From Dasyornis broadbenti (lineage: Eukaryota; Chordata; Aves; Passeriformes; Dasyornithidae): a DNA stretch of 64,000 bases. The DNA lies in assembly GCA_013397935.1 (NCBI GenBank), contig VZRN01011464.1:197331-261330 (forward strand), written 5' to 3'. The notes below the pieces were generated by a model. That model did not search any database, was not told the DNA's origin, and saw only the letters and a program-made list of their open reading frames with translations. Made by a program: the position numbers and the translations under genes. Shown here piece after piece: positions 24,351 through 35,835 of this stretch (position 1 is the first letter of the stretch; every line of letters begins with the position of its first letter).

Positions 24351-26394
24351 GATAAGTAGTGGGACCTTGGGCTGATGCTCCAGCACTTTTTTTTTTTTAT
24401 TTAGCCCCAAAATGTTTACCAGGGTGCAACCCTACAATTTCTCCTCTGAACACACCACAAAATAGTTCTTATGCTTTAACAGATGCCTGGACTACAGCAA
24501 TTGTCCTCACAGCCTGTTCATTCCTATTCTTTTTGCCTCTCCCTTAAAGGAATGGAAATAATTTCATATCATTATGATATGAATGAGCATACATGTCCAC
24601 TCATTTTCCTTTAATTGCAGCATTTCTTTGACTGAATTGTTTGTGACTCACAGGAGTCTTGTGCCTTGTATTTCAGAAGCTCAGAATTCTGCCACTCCCC
24701 CAGCAAAGATCACTGACCTATATATCATTTTCTTTGCCTTCCGATTAGAGTCTGGAAAATGCCAAGTTTCTCAGTGTTTGTATGGCATCCAGCAAACTAA
24801 GTCCTGCCCATTAAATACTCTTCTGGTATTTGACATAATACAATTAGACAGCAATATTAGTAAGAACAAAGACAAATAAATTCTAATATCATTTTAAGGT
24901 TTCCTTTGTTTAAACAACTTGATGTCTATTCAATTTTTATCAACATTCACAGGATCCTGTAAAAAGAATATTCAAATGGATGTTAAAAATTCAAATACAA
25001 ACTAAATGATGCATTGCACTGGTATACTATTACTTTTGCTGATACTTTTTTAAATAATACATAAAGAAAATTGCACTTACTACATTGTACTTACTCTTTA
25101 ATTTTCACACATTTTCCATAGTTGAAAAATCCTCTTGTGGCAAACACACTGAAATAATTTTCTATGTTTTGCACTTCTCTTACATAAGATCTAAGTATCA
25201 TATTTTATACAGTCAATTTGGCTAATTTACTGCACATTATCTCAGTCAATAGAACATTAAAAGTAATGTTTTTGTTGGGATACAAAATTGTCAAAAAAAC
25301 TATTGAGAATTTTATACTTTTATATCTACAGAAATTACCATTCCACAATCTGTTTATAAGAAAGGGAAAGCATTTAATTCCCTAGAGTGCTGTCAAAGGT
25401 TTTTCTGAACTCCAATCACAGTTCAACCATATTTTGAAGTTTAAATTCATTATAGTCAGACCACAGAAATCCTCTTGTCTCTCTTCAGTATAATTGCATA
25501 ATTTTAGTAGAAAATTTAATCCTCTTTATCATCATAGTTACCATTTAATTTAATAGAGATGAGAATTATCAGTTCTATTATTACTATTATTATTGTAGTT
25601 CTCAAAAGTCCCATTTCAGATCTAATATATATGTGAAGATGTTCATGTCCACAAATGTTTACAGTCTAAAGCAACCACCAGACATTTGATACAATTGGAC
25701 AGATGTAGTAAGAAACCACTGCTTTTCTCATTACAAAATTTTAGTATGAGGCCCACTTTTGTATCCCTTCCATCCTTCACCTTAAGTGAGCTGTTTCAAA
25801 ATAGAAAAGCATTGAAAATTATCTATTCAGGAACACCAGCAGGCCTTTACAAAGAGGAGAAGTCAAATATTTTATATCATGTTTGGCATGCAAAATGGTT
25901 GAAATTCAGCAGTTTACAGTGAGCTTCAGGATGAAACCCCCATAAAAAGTATTAAGGATGTTCATACAGGTATGGATAAAAAAAAATATTTCACAAAAAC
26001 ATCCCTCAAAATCTGAGAGAAGTTTCAACTACTTTTTTAATGTAAAATTATTAAATTTTATATATATTCTTGGACTTCTGGAAAGGAAAATTTATATAAT
26101 GGCATAGAAATATTATTACCATTGCTGGGTAGAACTTGTGGACAAATATAAGTAAGTTTTGAATAATCCTGTACTATTTTGGAGTAAAAATCATCTGCTA
26201 ATCTTTTTCCATCCACTCAATGTGCTTTAAAGTGGATTTTTGCATAAGATTCAGGAACTTACAATTTGTAAGAGTTTATGAGAAATACCCTCTGTAGCTA
26301 TTGTACTTTAATATAAATCTGTGATAAATTTTGTTGTGAGTATCAAAACCCAGAAACTCTTTCTGTGTGATGGGGTAAGGGGAAAAAAGAGTAC
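24351..26394. other. Unique AT-rich sequence
   Basis: No gene or named repeat is seen. There is a 12-base T run near 24389 and a short (TTA)n at 25577-25598. The largest frame is 98 codons (24583-24879) with no family resemblance. Confidence 0.6.
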
Positions 26395-26749
26395 AACACT
26401 GAGCTGGAAAGTAGCTTGGTAGAAAAAGACCTGCAGGTCTTGGTGGACATCTGGTTGAACATGAGCCAAAAATGTGCTCTTGCTCCTAAAAAGGTAAATG
26501 ATATCCTGGACTGCATTAGGCAAAGTGCCAGCTGGTAGAGGGGTGTGATCCTTCCCTTCTATTCAGCACTGGTGACCAAGCACTGGCACAGGCTGCCCAG
26601 GGAGGTTGTGGAGTCTCCATTATTAGACTTTCCTCTATGTTAAAAAGCCATCTGGCCATGGACCTGGGCAAGGTGCTTTAGGTGGCCCTGGTTGGACCAG
26701 ATGGTCTTCAGAGGTCCCATTCCAACCTCAACCACTCTGTGATTCTTTG
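26395..26749 (+). mobile_element. CR1 LINE 3' region with internal deletion, plus strand
   Basis: The left part (26395-26575) matches the last part of CR1 ORF2 ('gagctggaaagtagcttgg', 'ttgaacatgagccaa', 'ggactgcattaggcaaagtg'). The right part (26571-26749) matches the distal end ('gagcactggcacaggctgcc'-like, 'gttgtggagtctcca', 'ggttggaccagatgg', tail GTGATTCTTTGG). Several hundred bases that normally lie between these parts are absent. The join falls at GGTGA (26571-26575), a word present on both sides in intact elements. This subfamily differs from the copies at 15393 and 40044. Confidence 0.92.
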
Positions 26750-28560
26750 GTGGTTTTGGTAAGGAGTAAGACTTTTTTCCCCTAATAGTTAGCATAGAGA
26801 TCTTCTTTTATACTGTTTCTATAGAATTACATTTGTTAAAAAAAGCAGAAAAAGTGCTTTCGAACTTCTGAACATCCATCTACTTGCTAAAATGAAAAAG
26901 CTCCTTCCTATTGCATAATTGTATGTTACTGATGTGGGTTTGAATTTGGGGGACCTCCATTTTTTCGTTATAGTATATTTCACCTGTGATTTATGATCTG
27001 CATCGATTGCCAGTTGATTTTCAAGGTGATGATAAAAAGCTGCAGCTTGACCAACCCAAGCAAAACTGTTACACCCTTTCATGATAAAGGAATGAAAGAA
27101 ATGATACTTAATTTCCTCTGCTCTGAGAAAATTCCCATCTTAAGACTCTTAAAAATACACTGCCAAATATTTTGCTGTGTGTGAGGCAGGGTAGCTGAAT
27201 TAAAAGGGACCACAGAAGGCAAAGGATGAGCTTCATTTCCTTAACCTGTGAGTTCCTTCACTGCTGTGTATATTTAATAGAAGTACAATTATAATATTGG
27301 ATTTGGCCCATCCTACAGAAATTTAAAAATAAATATGAATAGCCTTATTCTTTGAAAGAATGTCTTCAAAAGCTGCGGGAGATTTTTAAAAAATATTTAG
27401 TTCTCTGACATATCTATGGCCGTGTACCATGCTTTGATTATAAGCAGCAAGAATTCATATTTATGATTTTCAGATAAACATCAGCTGAAACAAATCAGAA
27501 ATGAGGATGCTTCCACAAAGAAAGGGCATTCTGTCCCTCAGTGTCTCTCTAGCTAGGTCATGCAAGTAACTTAGGTTTACCAAAGCCCTCTTTCTATCTC
27601 CTGCGTGTTTCATTTTAAGATTGAGAATTTTGTACTTGGTAACTGCAGAAAGTCAAAGATAAGTACACACAGCAGTAGAACACTGTGCAAATATCGAACT
27701 GTGCAATCACTGTAGATTTTAAAATAGATTTTCTGTGTCACTCAGATGCTTAGCTACATGAAAGTAGTTGAAACAGCAAAGAAAAACAGTTGACACTGAC
27801 AATTCACTCATTTAGCTTGAGCTACTATACATAAAGAAGTACTTCTCCAATAAAAGCAAACACAAGCATCTGAACATCTTGTAAAGAGACTGTAGAAGTA
27901 CCAAATAACCTTGGGTTCTTTTTTACCTTTGTAAGACATTAGTAAGCAATTCAAATATGTACTAAGACATTGGCCTGACACCCTTCTACTCTAAAAATTG
28001 ACCCATTAGTTTAACAGTACAATGCATACAACGATATGGTGAAGTTTGTAGATATATGGCATAAGCTTGGTACAATTTATTTGAAAGAGTCCTGATTAGT
28101 ATGCAGCTGATTCAGTTTCAAAATGCTGTACCTGTTTCCTGTACTGCGAAACCACACTTCTTCAAATCTGCCTTCCAGAACCAGCATTACTAAAACACGC
28201 ATAATCTTTCACTTTGTACTCCTCCATATGGAAATTTTCCATACAATGTACAGCACCACACATTTTATATGGATGATAAAACTACTGAGAACATTTTGGA
28301 AATTCAGTAAAAGCATAAAACATTCACTTGTTTGAGTACACAACAAAATAACTCAAATTTTTATTGCCTCTGTGGAGCATACATTCCTTACAAACCAAAG
28401 ATAAATTTTCCTACAGAGAAATGAAGAAAACCTCAAGCTTGATCAAGATTTTCTAAATAAAAAGATGAGATATATTGAATACAAAACATGAAAAACATGA
28501 AATCCCATTTTACACGTAGTGTCACAAGTTATTAATCCCTGATCACATTTCAGAATGTTT

Positions 28561-28582
28561 TGGGGTTTTTTGGGGTGGGGGG
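28561..28582 (+). repeat. G-run cluster (G4, G4, G6) in T-rich context
   Basis: Runs of four, four and six G are separated by six T and by one T, and a CCCC follows at 28590. This could form a G-quadruplex if the run of six is split, or a local G/C hairpin with the following CCCC. Confidence 0.6.
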
Positions 28583-29122
28583 TTTTTGACCCCTCAAAAT
28601 CCTGTTATATGAATATAATATATAAATAACATTAAATCTCTATTTGGAATCAGAATTTTATTCTGAAATGTGAATTTTAAAAAATTTCATAACTGAAACA
28701 AATCAGAAAGCTCTTTGGTTCATCTCTTAGAAGTGAGTAGGTATGCAAGCACATGCCTGTGATCACAGAAGGCCAAGAGCAAAGTTTTGGTGTGCTGTCT
28801 TTCAAAAATATATGGTCCCTCCCCAACTCAGACAAGCACTTTTTCTGCTCAATACCTTTAACTGCTCCGCATTGATCTCCAGGACATTTTTCAAAATGGT
28901 AGAATGCCATGACCCCCTTTACACTGGAACCTGGAGCCTGGGAAGTGCTGGGTCATATGCAGTAGGAGAGCATTGCTCCTGCATTATACAGATATTTTTC
29001 TGTCTTTTGCAAAACTTTCTGTCCTCTGCAAATAAAAGAGTAGCGAAAAGGAGATGGAAGAGGAGTTGACCCTTCTCTCTTCTATGGAAGTACAGAAATG
29101 ACAGGATGAAGAAGAAAGGAAA

Positions 29123-29178
29123 ACAAAAGGATAAATCCTGCAAGGAAACAACAAAAGGATCAATCCTGCAAGGCAAAG
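29123..29178. repeat. 28-bp tandem duplication
   Basis: Two adjacent copies start at 29123 and 29151 and share the words ACAAAAGGAT and AATCCTGCAAGG, with a few substitutions. It is a local duplication. Confidence 0.85.
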
Positions 29179-29634
29179 AGCTTTTGCTGCAGATGTTGAG
29201 TGCTCTTGTTAATCTCAGCTGCAAGTCAAAGTGCTCAAGAGCAGGGACAGAAATGGGCCTTTAGAGAACTCTAAACAATATAATAGGAAAGATTTGCTAG
29301 AAAGAATCATCTTCGTAAGTAGGAAAATAACACACACTGGATGGAAAAGGACATGATATTTTGAGAACAAAAGTACCATTACAAGTGATACCAATAAATA
29401 ACATTAAGTTGATAGGAAGGGAATGCAACATAATCAGTGCTTTCAGCAGTATTTTTTCGTGGATACAATAGAAGAGGTGTGTCCCATTGGAAGATCCCTA
29501 ATTATTAGTAAACTTGAGCTGACTCTGTGTACAACATCCAGAATCCAGGGACATTAATGAATTTAGATTAAAACTTAAAATGCTTCTTCTTTTTTGCAGG
29601 AGGTAGAAAATGATAAAGGATATGTTTCTCCTGT

Positions 29635-29664
29635 CATATCATCTCTTACCATATCATCTCTTAC
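29635..29664. repeat. 15-bp perfect tandem duplication
   Basis: CATATCATCTCTTAC occurs at 29635-29649 and immediately again at 29650-29664. Confidence 0.95.
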
Positions 29665-32627
29665 CATGTTTGACTCTGTGGAATTTAATAGGCCAGTTCC
29701 TTGCTTGCAGTGCTGGCACAGGATAAAAGAACTGATATTCAGTAATTCTACAGGGCAGAGAATGCAGACTTATTTTGCACATAACCATGAGTTGCCATAC
29801 AATGTATTTTCTGTGACATTTTTGCGATGCATCTATAAGCTTTAGAAGACAGAGATTTGTTGAAGATTTGAGATGTGGAGAAAATCCTTGCAGTACGGAT
29901 TTTAAAAGGGAGAAGTGCTGCAAGATAAAATCCAGTTGTGGGCCTCAATATCTTGAACACTTGTATACAGTGAAAGCAGCAAGGCAAATATCACAGCATT
30001 TGACATAAGTTTTTCTATGTCTTTCATCATTTTCACTTAAGGCAGCCTCAGTCCCATGAATAGAATAACATTTGGATAAAGAGCTTGTTGAAGGCTGCAA
30101 TGACTCTTTTTCCGGAATGGAAGGAAAAAATGCTCTCATGAATAGATATTTTTCTAAGAAGGGCTCAGGTTACTTCCCCTTTCTGTTGAGCCACAAATGA
30201 GCCTTTCTGAGAGTGTCACAAAATAAGTCACCTTGATCCATGCAGACAGATTTCACCATCCCCGTAATTAACATTCTTTAACTATAAGCAACACAGAGAA
30301 AGATGTGGGTCCTTATTAGTAATTCAAAAGCATTTGAACAAAAAAATATCCTCTCAGTTTTCACAGAGAGGTGTGAACAAGTGATGATGCTAATTTCCTT
30401 GGTTTATTTTGTATCTGTTCTGCAAAAAGGTTCAAATTTGCTATTTGCATTTGAAAAAGAAAATACAAATTCTTAATTTACAGAACATTTCAGTCTGATT
30501 CTCTTACCAATGTTAACCTGAAACAATTTTTAAGCAAACATCCCACAGGACACAAATAAACCCATGATTTCAGCCGTCTGTTTGTGTCTTCTTACAAGCA
30601 GTAGTCTGGAAAAAATCCACTAGTAATTGCTGAATATTTTGAGTATCTTGCATTTCTAATTCTGACCATCATGTGAAAGCACATGAACAAGATATTCTAG
30701 AATTACAGATACATTCTCTAAATGAAATGGAGGCAAAACCTAGAAACACATATCTAATGATATTGACTTCATTTGAGACTATTTATTGCATTAATAATCC
30801 TAGCCACTTAGCCCTGCCATTTCAAGACAGATCCATCTTGGCTACTTTTTCTACTTACTACTTACCCACTCACTATATCTACCCGTGCACCACTATCAAG
30901 CCAGGTAGGTTATTGAAGAGTCGGTGGACAGAAATGGATAACCATACCTTAGACTAGATATTTAGTTAGTGCTTTAAAATTAGTTCTTTAACTTCTTCCA
31001 TTCAAGGGTGTTTATTCTCTAGGTGATGCAAATATACTTCACATGTCATTCTTTTCAAGAAAGAATTCTATTTCACTGAAATATTGTGCTTTTATAATGT
31101 TATGCTTCTTTTTCTGGGAACTGTGGTATGATCACAGCTAAGCAAAGGGCTACTCAGTTATGTTATATGTCTGCATTGCAAGAGAATGTGTTATTCAAAA
31201 TCTGCTGCCAAAAACGTTCTTCTGATATGTTCTTTCCATTTGATATCTATGCTAAATTTAAGAAGGTAGTGACAAGTACCATGTAACCAGAGCTTGGCAT
31301 GTTAAGCATATTAAATGGTAAGCTGTTTTCTTAGGGCCCTGCCATGTGATTCAAACATATAGGAATAATGAAAAACAATACATTTGGGGGAGGAAGAAGA
31401 GTTAGAGTATCATGGAATTTATAGAGGGTTTTTTAAATATAGACATTTATAATTTTAGGAACTTTTACATTCTTTACTCTACCTTTCTTTGCGTGGATTT
31501 AATTTTTTTTTTTACCAAAGGGATTTTGGTATATATGTATTACCAAATATATGCCTGATAACTGAATTATTTTAGTTTTCTCATTGATTAAATGCACTAA
31601 AAATAAACGTGATTTTAAAGTCAGTATCCCCTATTTAGATTTATTTCAGGATTTTACTGAGATGCATCATTAGTTTCAAAAGCTACTCTGAATCCACGAA
31701 TCCCTTAGTCATTCCAAAGGGTTATTCTTTGATCTTTTTGTATTTAGTGAAGAAAATATTTTTTGTGTGTGTTTTATGATTCATCTAATATATTTAAATG
31801 TCAGCTTCATTAAAAGATGTATTATCCCCAAACTCCATGGACAATATTAACTAGGTTGTCTCATTCAGATAAAGATTTCTGTGGTATAGATGCCTTCAGT
31901 TTTTGTTATGACAAAGTCAGAAGTGTCACTAGCATATTAAACATAGATACAGTCTAAGATCTTATTTTTGCAATGGTATTGAACTGTAAGATTCTGAAAA
32001 TACTGACCTGCAATATCACAAAATATTTTCAGCTTTTGAACATTGTGTATATGTAAACCACCAGTCTTTTTGCTTTCCATTTCACAATATTTTTAAGACC
32101 AATTCTTTTCACTTTGATTTGAAAACAAAGTTTCATTCATCTTCTCATACTCAGCAAAATATCCTTCACATTTTTCCCAATACACAGCAGCTAAAATAAA
32201 ATGTAGCTGCTGAGTACCCCAGGTGCTGTCCCTGCCCTTGATCTCACCATATCAGGTTCATTGTACCTTTCCATTTCATCTTATTAGAGGCAAAAAGCTG
32301 AAATTTTTTAATGTCTCCCCTTTCTGTCTTTACATCACTTTTTCTTTGCTTTTTGTTTTCCGTCTGATTCCAGTTCTGGTATCTTCTTGTGTATCCATAA
32401 GGCTCCTCACAATTGAATGCTCTTTTATTTCATAAGACTCAAGGAAAGCTAGTGAAATCACTCACATCAGCACTGAAACTCACTGAAAAAGTAGAAAATG
32501 TTTTTCTGTAAGATCTAAAAGATTTTGTCTGCTCTTTTTCTCTTAGTTTTGCAAAACCTACTCATATCTCAAACCTTCCCATAATGGTTCCTTGATTCAA
32601 ATTTAATTTTGCAAACTGCTTTTCATT

Positions 32628-32684
32628 TATTTTATTTAAAATTAAAGTTTTATTTAAAATTTTAAAAATTAAATATTTTTAGTT
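32628..32684. repeat. AT-only low-complexity segment with duplicated TTTTATTTAAAATT
   Basis: Nearly 60 bases contain almost no G or C. The word TTTTATTTAAAATT occurs twice, and self-complementary blocks (TTTAAA, AATTTTAAAAATT) could extrude locally. No function is implied. Confidence 0.75.
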
Positions 32685-34070
32685 TGTTAGAAGGGGAAGG
32701 GGCTATGGATAAGTGTAGCAAGCTTTTCCTGCTATGGGTAAAAACAGGATGATGGATATTATAGCATGTTTTAACATTAAAATAAAAAGAAACTTACTCA
32801 AGCAACCAGAAATTATAACTAAGAAAGTATTTGCCTACTGGTCTCTCCTGTTACTTGGATCTCATTGCATACTTTATGGTTTTACCCCTTTTCTATCATC
32901 ATCTCCCCTTTCTGCAGATCTCTCTTTCTTGATTTTATGCCCTTCAGACCATACACGAGTTAAAGCTGACTTTAATGACCTGTGCTAAATTTTTACTTTG
33001 AAGAAACCTTGCATATTTTAAACATTATCACATCAGAGGTTTATGATAACTGCTAACAATTATAAGAAAGAAATACATGAATGAATATGAGTTTCTCATC
33101 AGAAATGTTTTATAATACAAACAGTAAATAGAAAAAAAAACTAATAGAGCTTGAAAATAGCAGCTTCAAGAAGCAGATGGCTTTAACCATTGAAACAGAC
33201 TTGCTATATTATGAAAATGCAATAATAACAGAAGCTACAAACTATTTGTTTAAAATACTCTAACACTAACACATTAACACTGTTATTAATTTATTCATCA
33301 AAGCAGCAATACAAATGGCAATAATATAAATTACCTTCCATCAAACCAGTCAATGTACTATACGAAGTCTGTAATCACTTGTGTAAGCCTCTATTGCCTC
33401 AAGATTTCATATCATAGAAGACAGGTACAGGGCTTTTTTTCAGCCTTTATGGTTAGATTCTTTAATATCCAGCACTGTCTCATGTATTTTACGTGAGGAA
33501 CAGATGGAACAGCAGAGTACAATTTGTCAAGAGCAATATTATCAGAATAATTAACTAATTTTTTTTTTTAATTTTTTTTTTAAATTTCAGAATGTCTGTA
33601 GAATTATGATGACATCTGGAATACATCATGCTTTTTGTACGTCATGACTGATACACCTTTGTCAAATCTAATGAAGGTCAAATAAGTTCTTTACATGATT
33701 AATTAAGGCTTGAAACTATCTCTATTTATTGCAAAAATTGAGGAACTGGAATATTTCAGATTAGTTTGTCTGATTTTCATCTATTATTGCACAACTTGGA
33801 AAGTGCTAAATTACTTGTAATCATATTAAAATCATATTTCTAATTACTTGCAATCATAAAAACTCTACATATTTTATCCTTTCATATTACAGAGACATGT
33901 GTTTGTCATTTAGAGCTTAATTTGTTGCTGCTTTATTCCTCTTTCACAGTATTAAAACTCTACTGAATTGAAATTAAAATAACATACTTTTCTTCAACAT
34001 TGTTCTCAAATACATGCTTCTTCTTCTACTTTCTCCCTCTGACACTGTTGAGTTCTGGCTCAGGATTTTG

Positions 34071-34109
34071 TGTATATATATGTGTGTGTATATATATATA
34101 TACATATAG
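34071..34109. repeat. (TA)n/(TG)n microsatellite
   Basis: The tract is TATATATA, then TGTGTGTG, then about 16 bases of alternating TA. It is a compound dinucleotide repeat of about 38 bases. Confidence 0.9.
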
Positions 34110-35059
34110 ACACCTAAGAAAACAGATTCACAGGCGTGATTCACTCTACAATGTTATGAGATTCTTTGTCATGGAAACCAAATGGACTACTATTTTCAGC
34201 ACAATTGTAATTTAAGCGTTAGCAACCTGAAAAAGTAGTCACATGCTCTGTAGTTCAATACTTCTCCATAAAGTGGATCCTCTTTATACAGAAACAGAAA
34301 GATGGTCTGACTGGAAATATTCAAAATTACCGTAGAATCAGATTATATTGCTGCCAAGGTACTAGATATGCTCACTACTTGGAGCATTAGTTTTGCCACT
34401 TTAGCAATCCAGACATGAGAACATTTAAACAATTTTAATCTCCCAACAAAGATCTAACAACAAAGGATTGAACTGAACTGAAACCAACAAATTACATATG
34501 TATGTCAAGTAATCAGTCAGGAGGATTAAAAATTAACTAACTGAGACTCTTGCTTTATGACACTTCAAAAGAGACTCAGATGTCAAGAAGCTTCCCTTTA
34601 TTTTATGGATATTTTTACCTGAAGCATCTGCATTCTGAGTGGACATAAATATTTCAAGACACATATGGGAATTAAATGGTAGAAGACCCTACTGAGCTGC
34701 ATGGGAGAGTCAAACACACACACATAAGAAAGTTTCCTGAGGTCCTGCAGGAGTTCTGCCTTCCATTGACTTGGAGGTTATATCAATGTCAAGGAAGATT
34801 TGTAATAGTTAAGTTTTAAGATAAAGCAGATGACAAAAATTAACCATAGTGGTAAGAGAGATTTAGAAATAAAACTAACAAAGAAAGCTTTGACAAGTAG
34901 AGAAGAAAGAGAATGGGAATAACTCATCACATACCAGTGTGAGAAAAAGAGTTACACAGTTGAAAAACTGTGAAAAAGAACATAATTGTGTGCCATCTCA
35001 TATAGAAATGTAGACTCATAGAATTCATTCTTCTGCCTGCAGATGGATGATGAGCCAAC
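34110..35059. other. Unique sequence
   Basis: Nothing is recognised. A CR1-related start could lie shortly before 35060 but is not clear. Confidence 0.5.
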
Positions 35060-35270
35060 TGAGAGCTTATGGATACAGATTAAAGAGAGCAGCATTGTAG
35101 TGGTATCAGGCTGGGTGACCAGGAAGAAGAAATGGACAAGGCCCTCTACAGACACATAAGAGCACCTTCATGTTCTCTGTCCTGGTCCTCATAGAGGACT
35201 TCAACTCCTCCAGTGTCTGCTGGAAAGACAGACAACACAGCAGGACATAAGCAATCCAGGAGGTTTGTCT
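35060..35270 (+). mobile_element. CR1 ORF2 endonuclease fragment, plus strand
   Basis: The words 'gaccaggaagaagaa', 'gaggccctctacagac'-like, 'gtcctggtcctcat', 'gaggacttcaac' and 'gcaatccaggaggtt' occur in the order of the C-terminal half of the CR1 endonuclease (the region coding the VLMGDFN-like motif). A few bases are missing near 35120. The fragment ends near 35270, where sequence of the opposite orientation begins. Confidence 0.85.
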
Positions 35271-35297
35271 CTCCTATTTGACTGTACAAATGCTACA

Positions 35298-35835
35298 GGA
35301 GATTGTGCCAATAGTCTTGCCAAAGTCAAGGTAAATCTCATCTACTGCTACCCCTCATCTGCACAGCTAGTCACCTCATGATAGAAGGCAACAAGATTGG
35401 TCAGGTATGAGTCACTCTTGGTCATGCTGGCTTTTCCAATTGTTATGGTCTGTTAGTAGCTTGGCCACAGCTTCTGGGAAGATTTGGTTATCATTCCTAG
35501 AGACTGAAGACATGCTGGTCCATATCAGATATCTTTTTTATTATCTTTAGAGTGAGCTTGACGTCTGCCTTTTTTTTTTAATCCATCAGGAACCTTTCCA
35601 ATCATCTTAAACTTTTGAAAATGATGAAAAGTTAGGCTTACAATGGTGTCAAGAAAACCCCTGAGTACCCTTGGATTCATCTTATCTGGTCACATGCACT
35701 TGTGTATGCTCATCTTCCTTAAGTGATTCTTAACCTGATCTTCCTCTAAAGTGGGTAATGCTTCACTCCTACAGACTGTCACCAATCACAGAAAACTGGG
35801 AATGTGAGGGTATACCTTAGCAGTCAAAATGTCAC
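35298..35835 (-). mobile_element. CR1 ORF2 reverse-transcriptase fragment, minus strand
   Basis: Read antisense, the segment begins with the DFxKAxD region ('cttgccaaagtcaagg', 35316 onward). It continues through 'gtcacctcatgatagaaggc' (the FYDE-like stretch), 'cccttggattcatcttatctgg' (the GPDxxHPR-like stretch near 35680) and 'cctgatcttcctct', ending near 35835. That order is the N-terminal to middle part of CR1 RT read backwards. It lies tail to tail with the endonuclease fragment to its left. No 3' UTR is seen on either side. Confidence 0.8.

Larger units (their letters stand above)
26750..34070. other. Long unique AT-rich stretch, no gene seen
   Basis: About 7.3 kb without a recognised exon or transposon. 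It contains a G-rich tract (28561-28582), two small tandem duplications (29123-29178 and 29635-29664) and an AT-rich palindromic segment (32628-32684), each listed separately. Reading frames reach 108 codons (28743-29069) but overlap others on the opposite strand and show no domain. Confidence 0.6.

Noticed and set aside
29582..29845. Strong acceptor-like text (TTCTTCTTTTTTGCAG, AG at 29598-29599) before an open frame
   Set aside because: No matching donor was found downstream, and the frame contains a 15-bp tandem repeat and no known domain.
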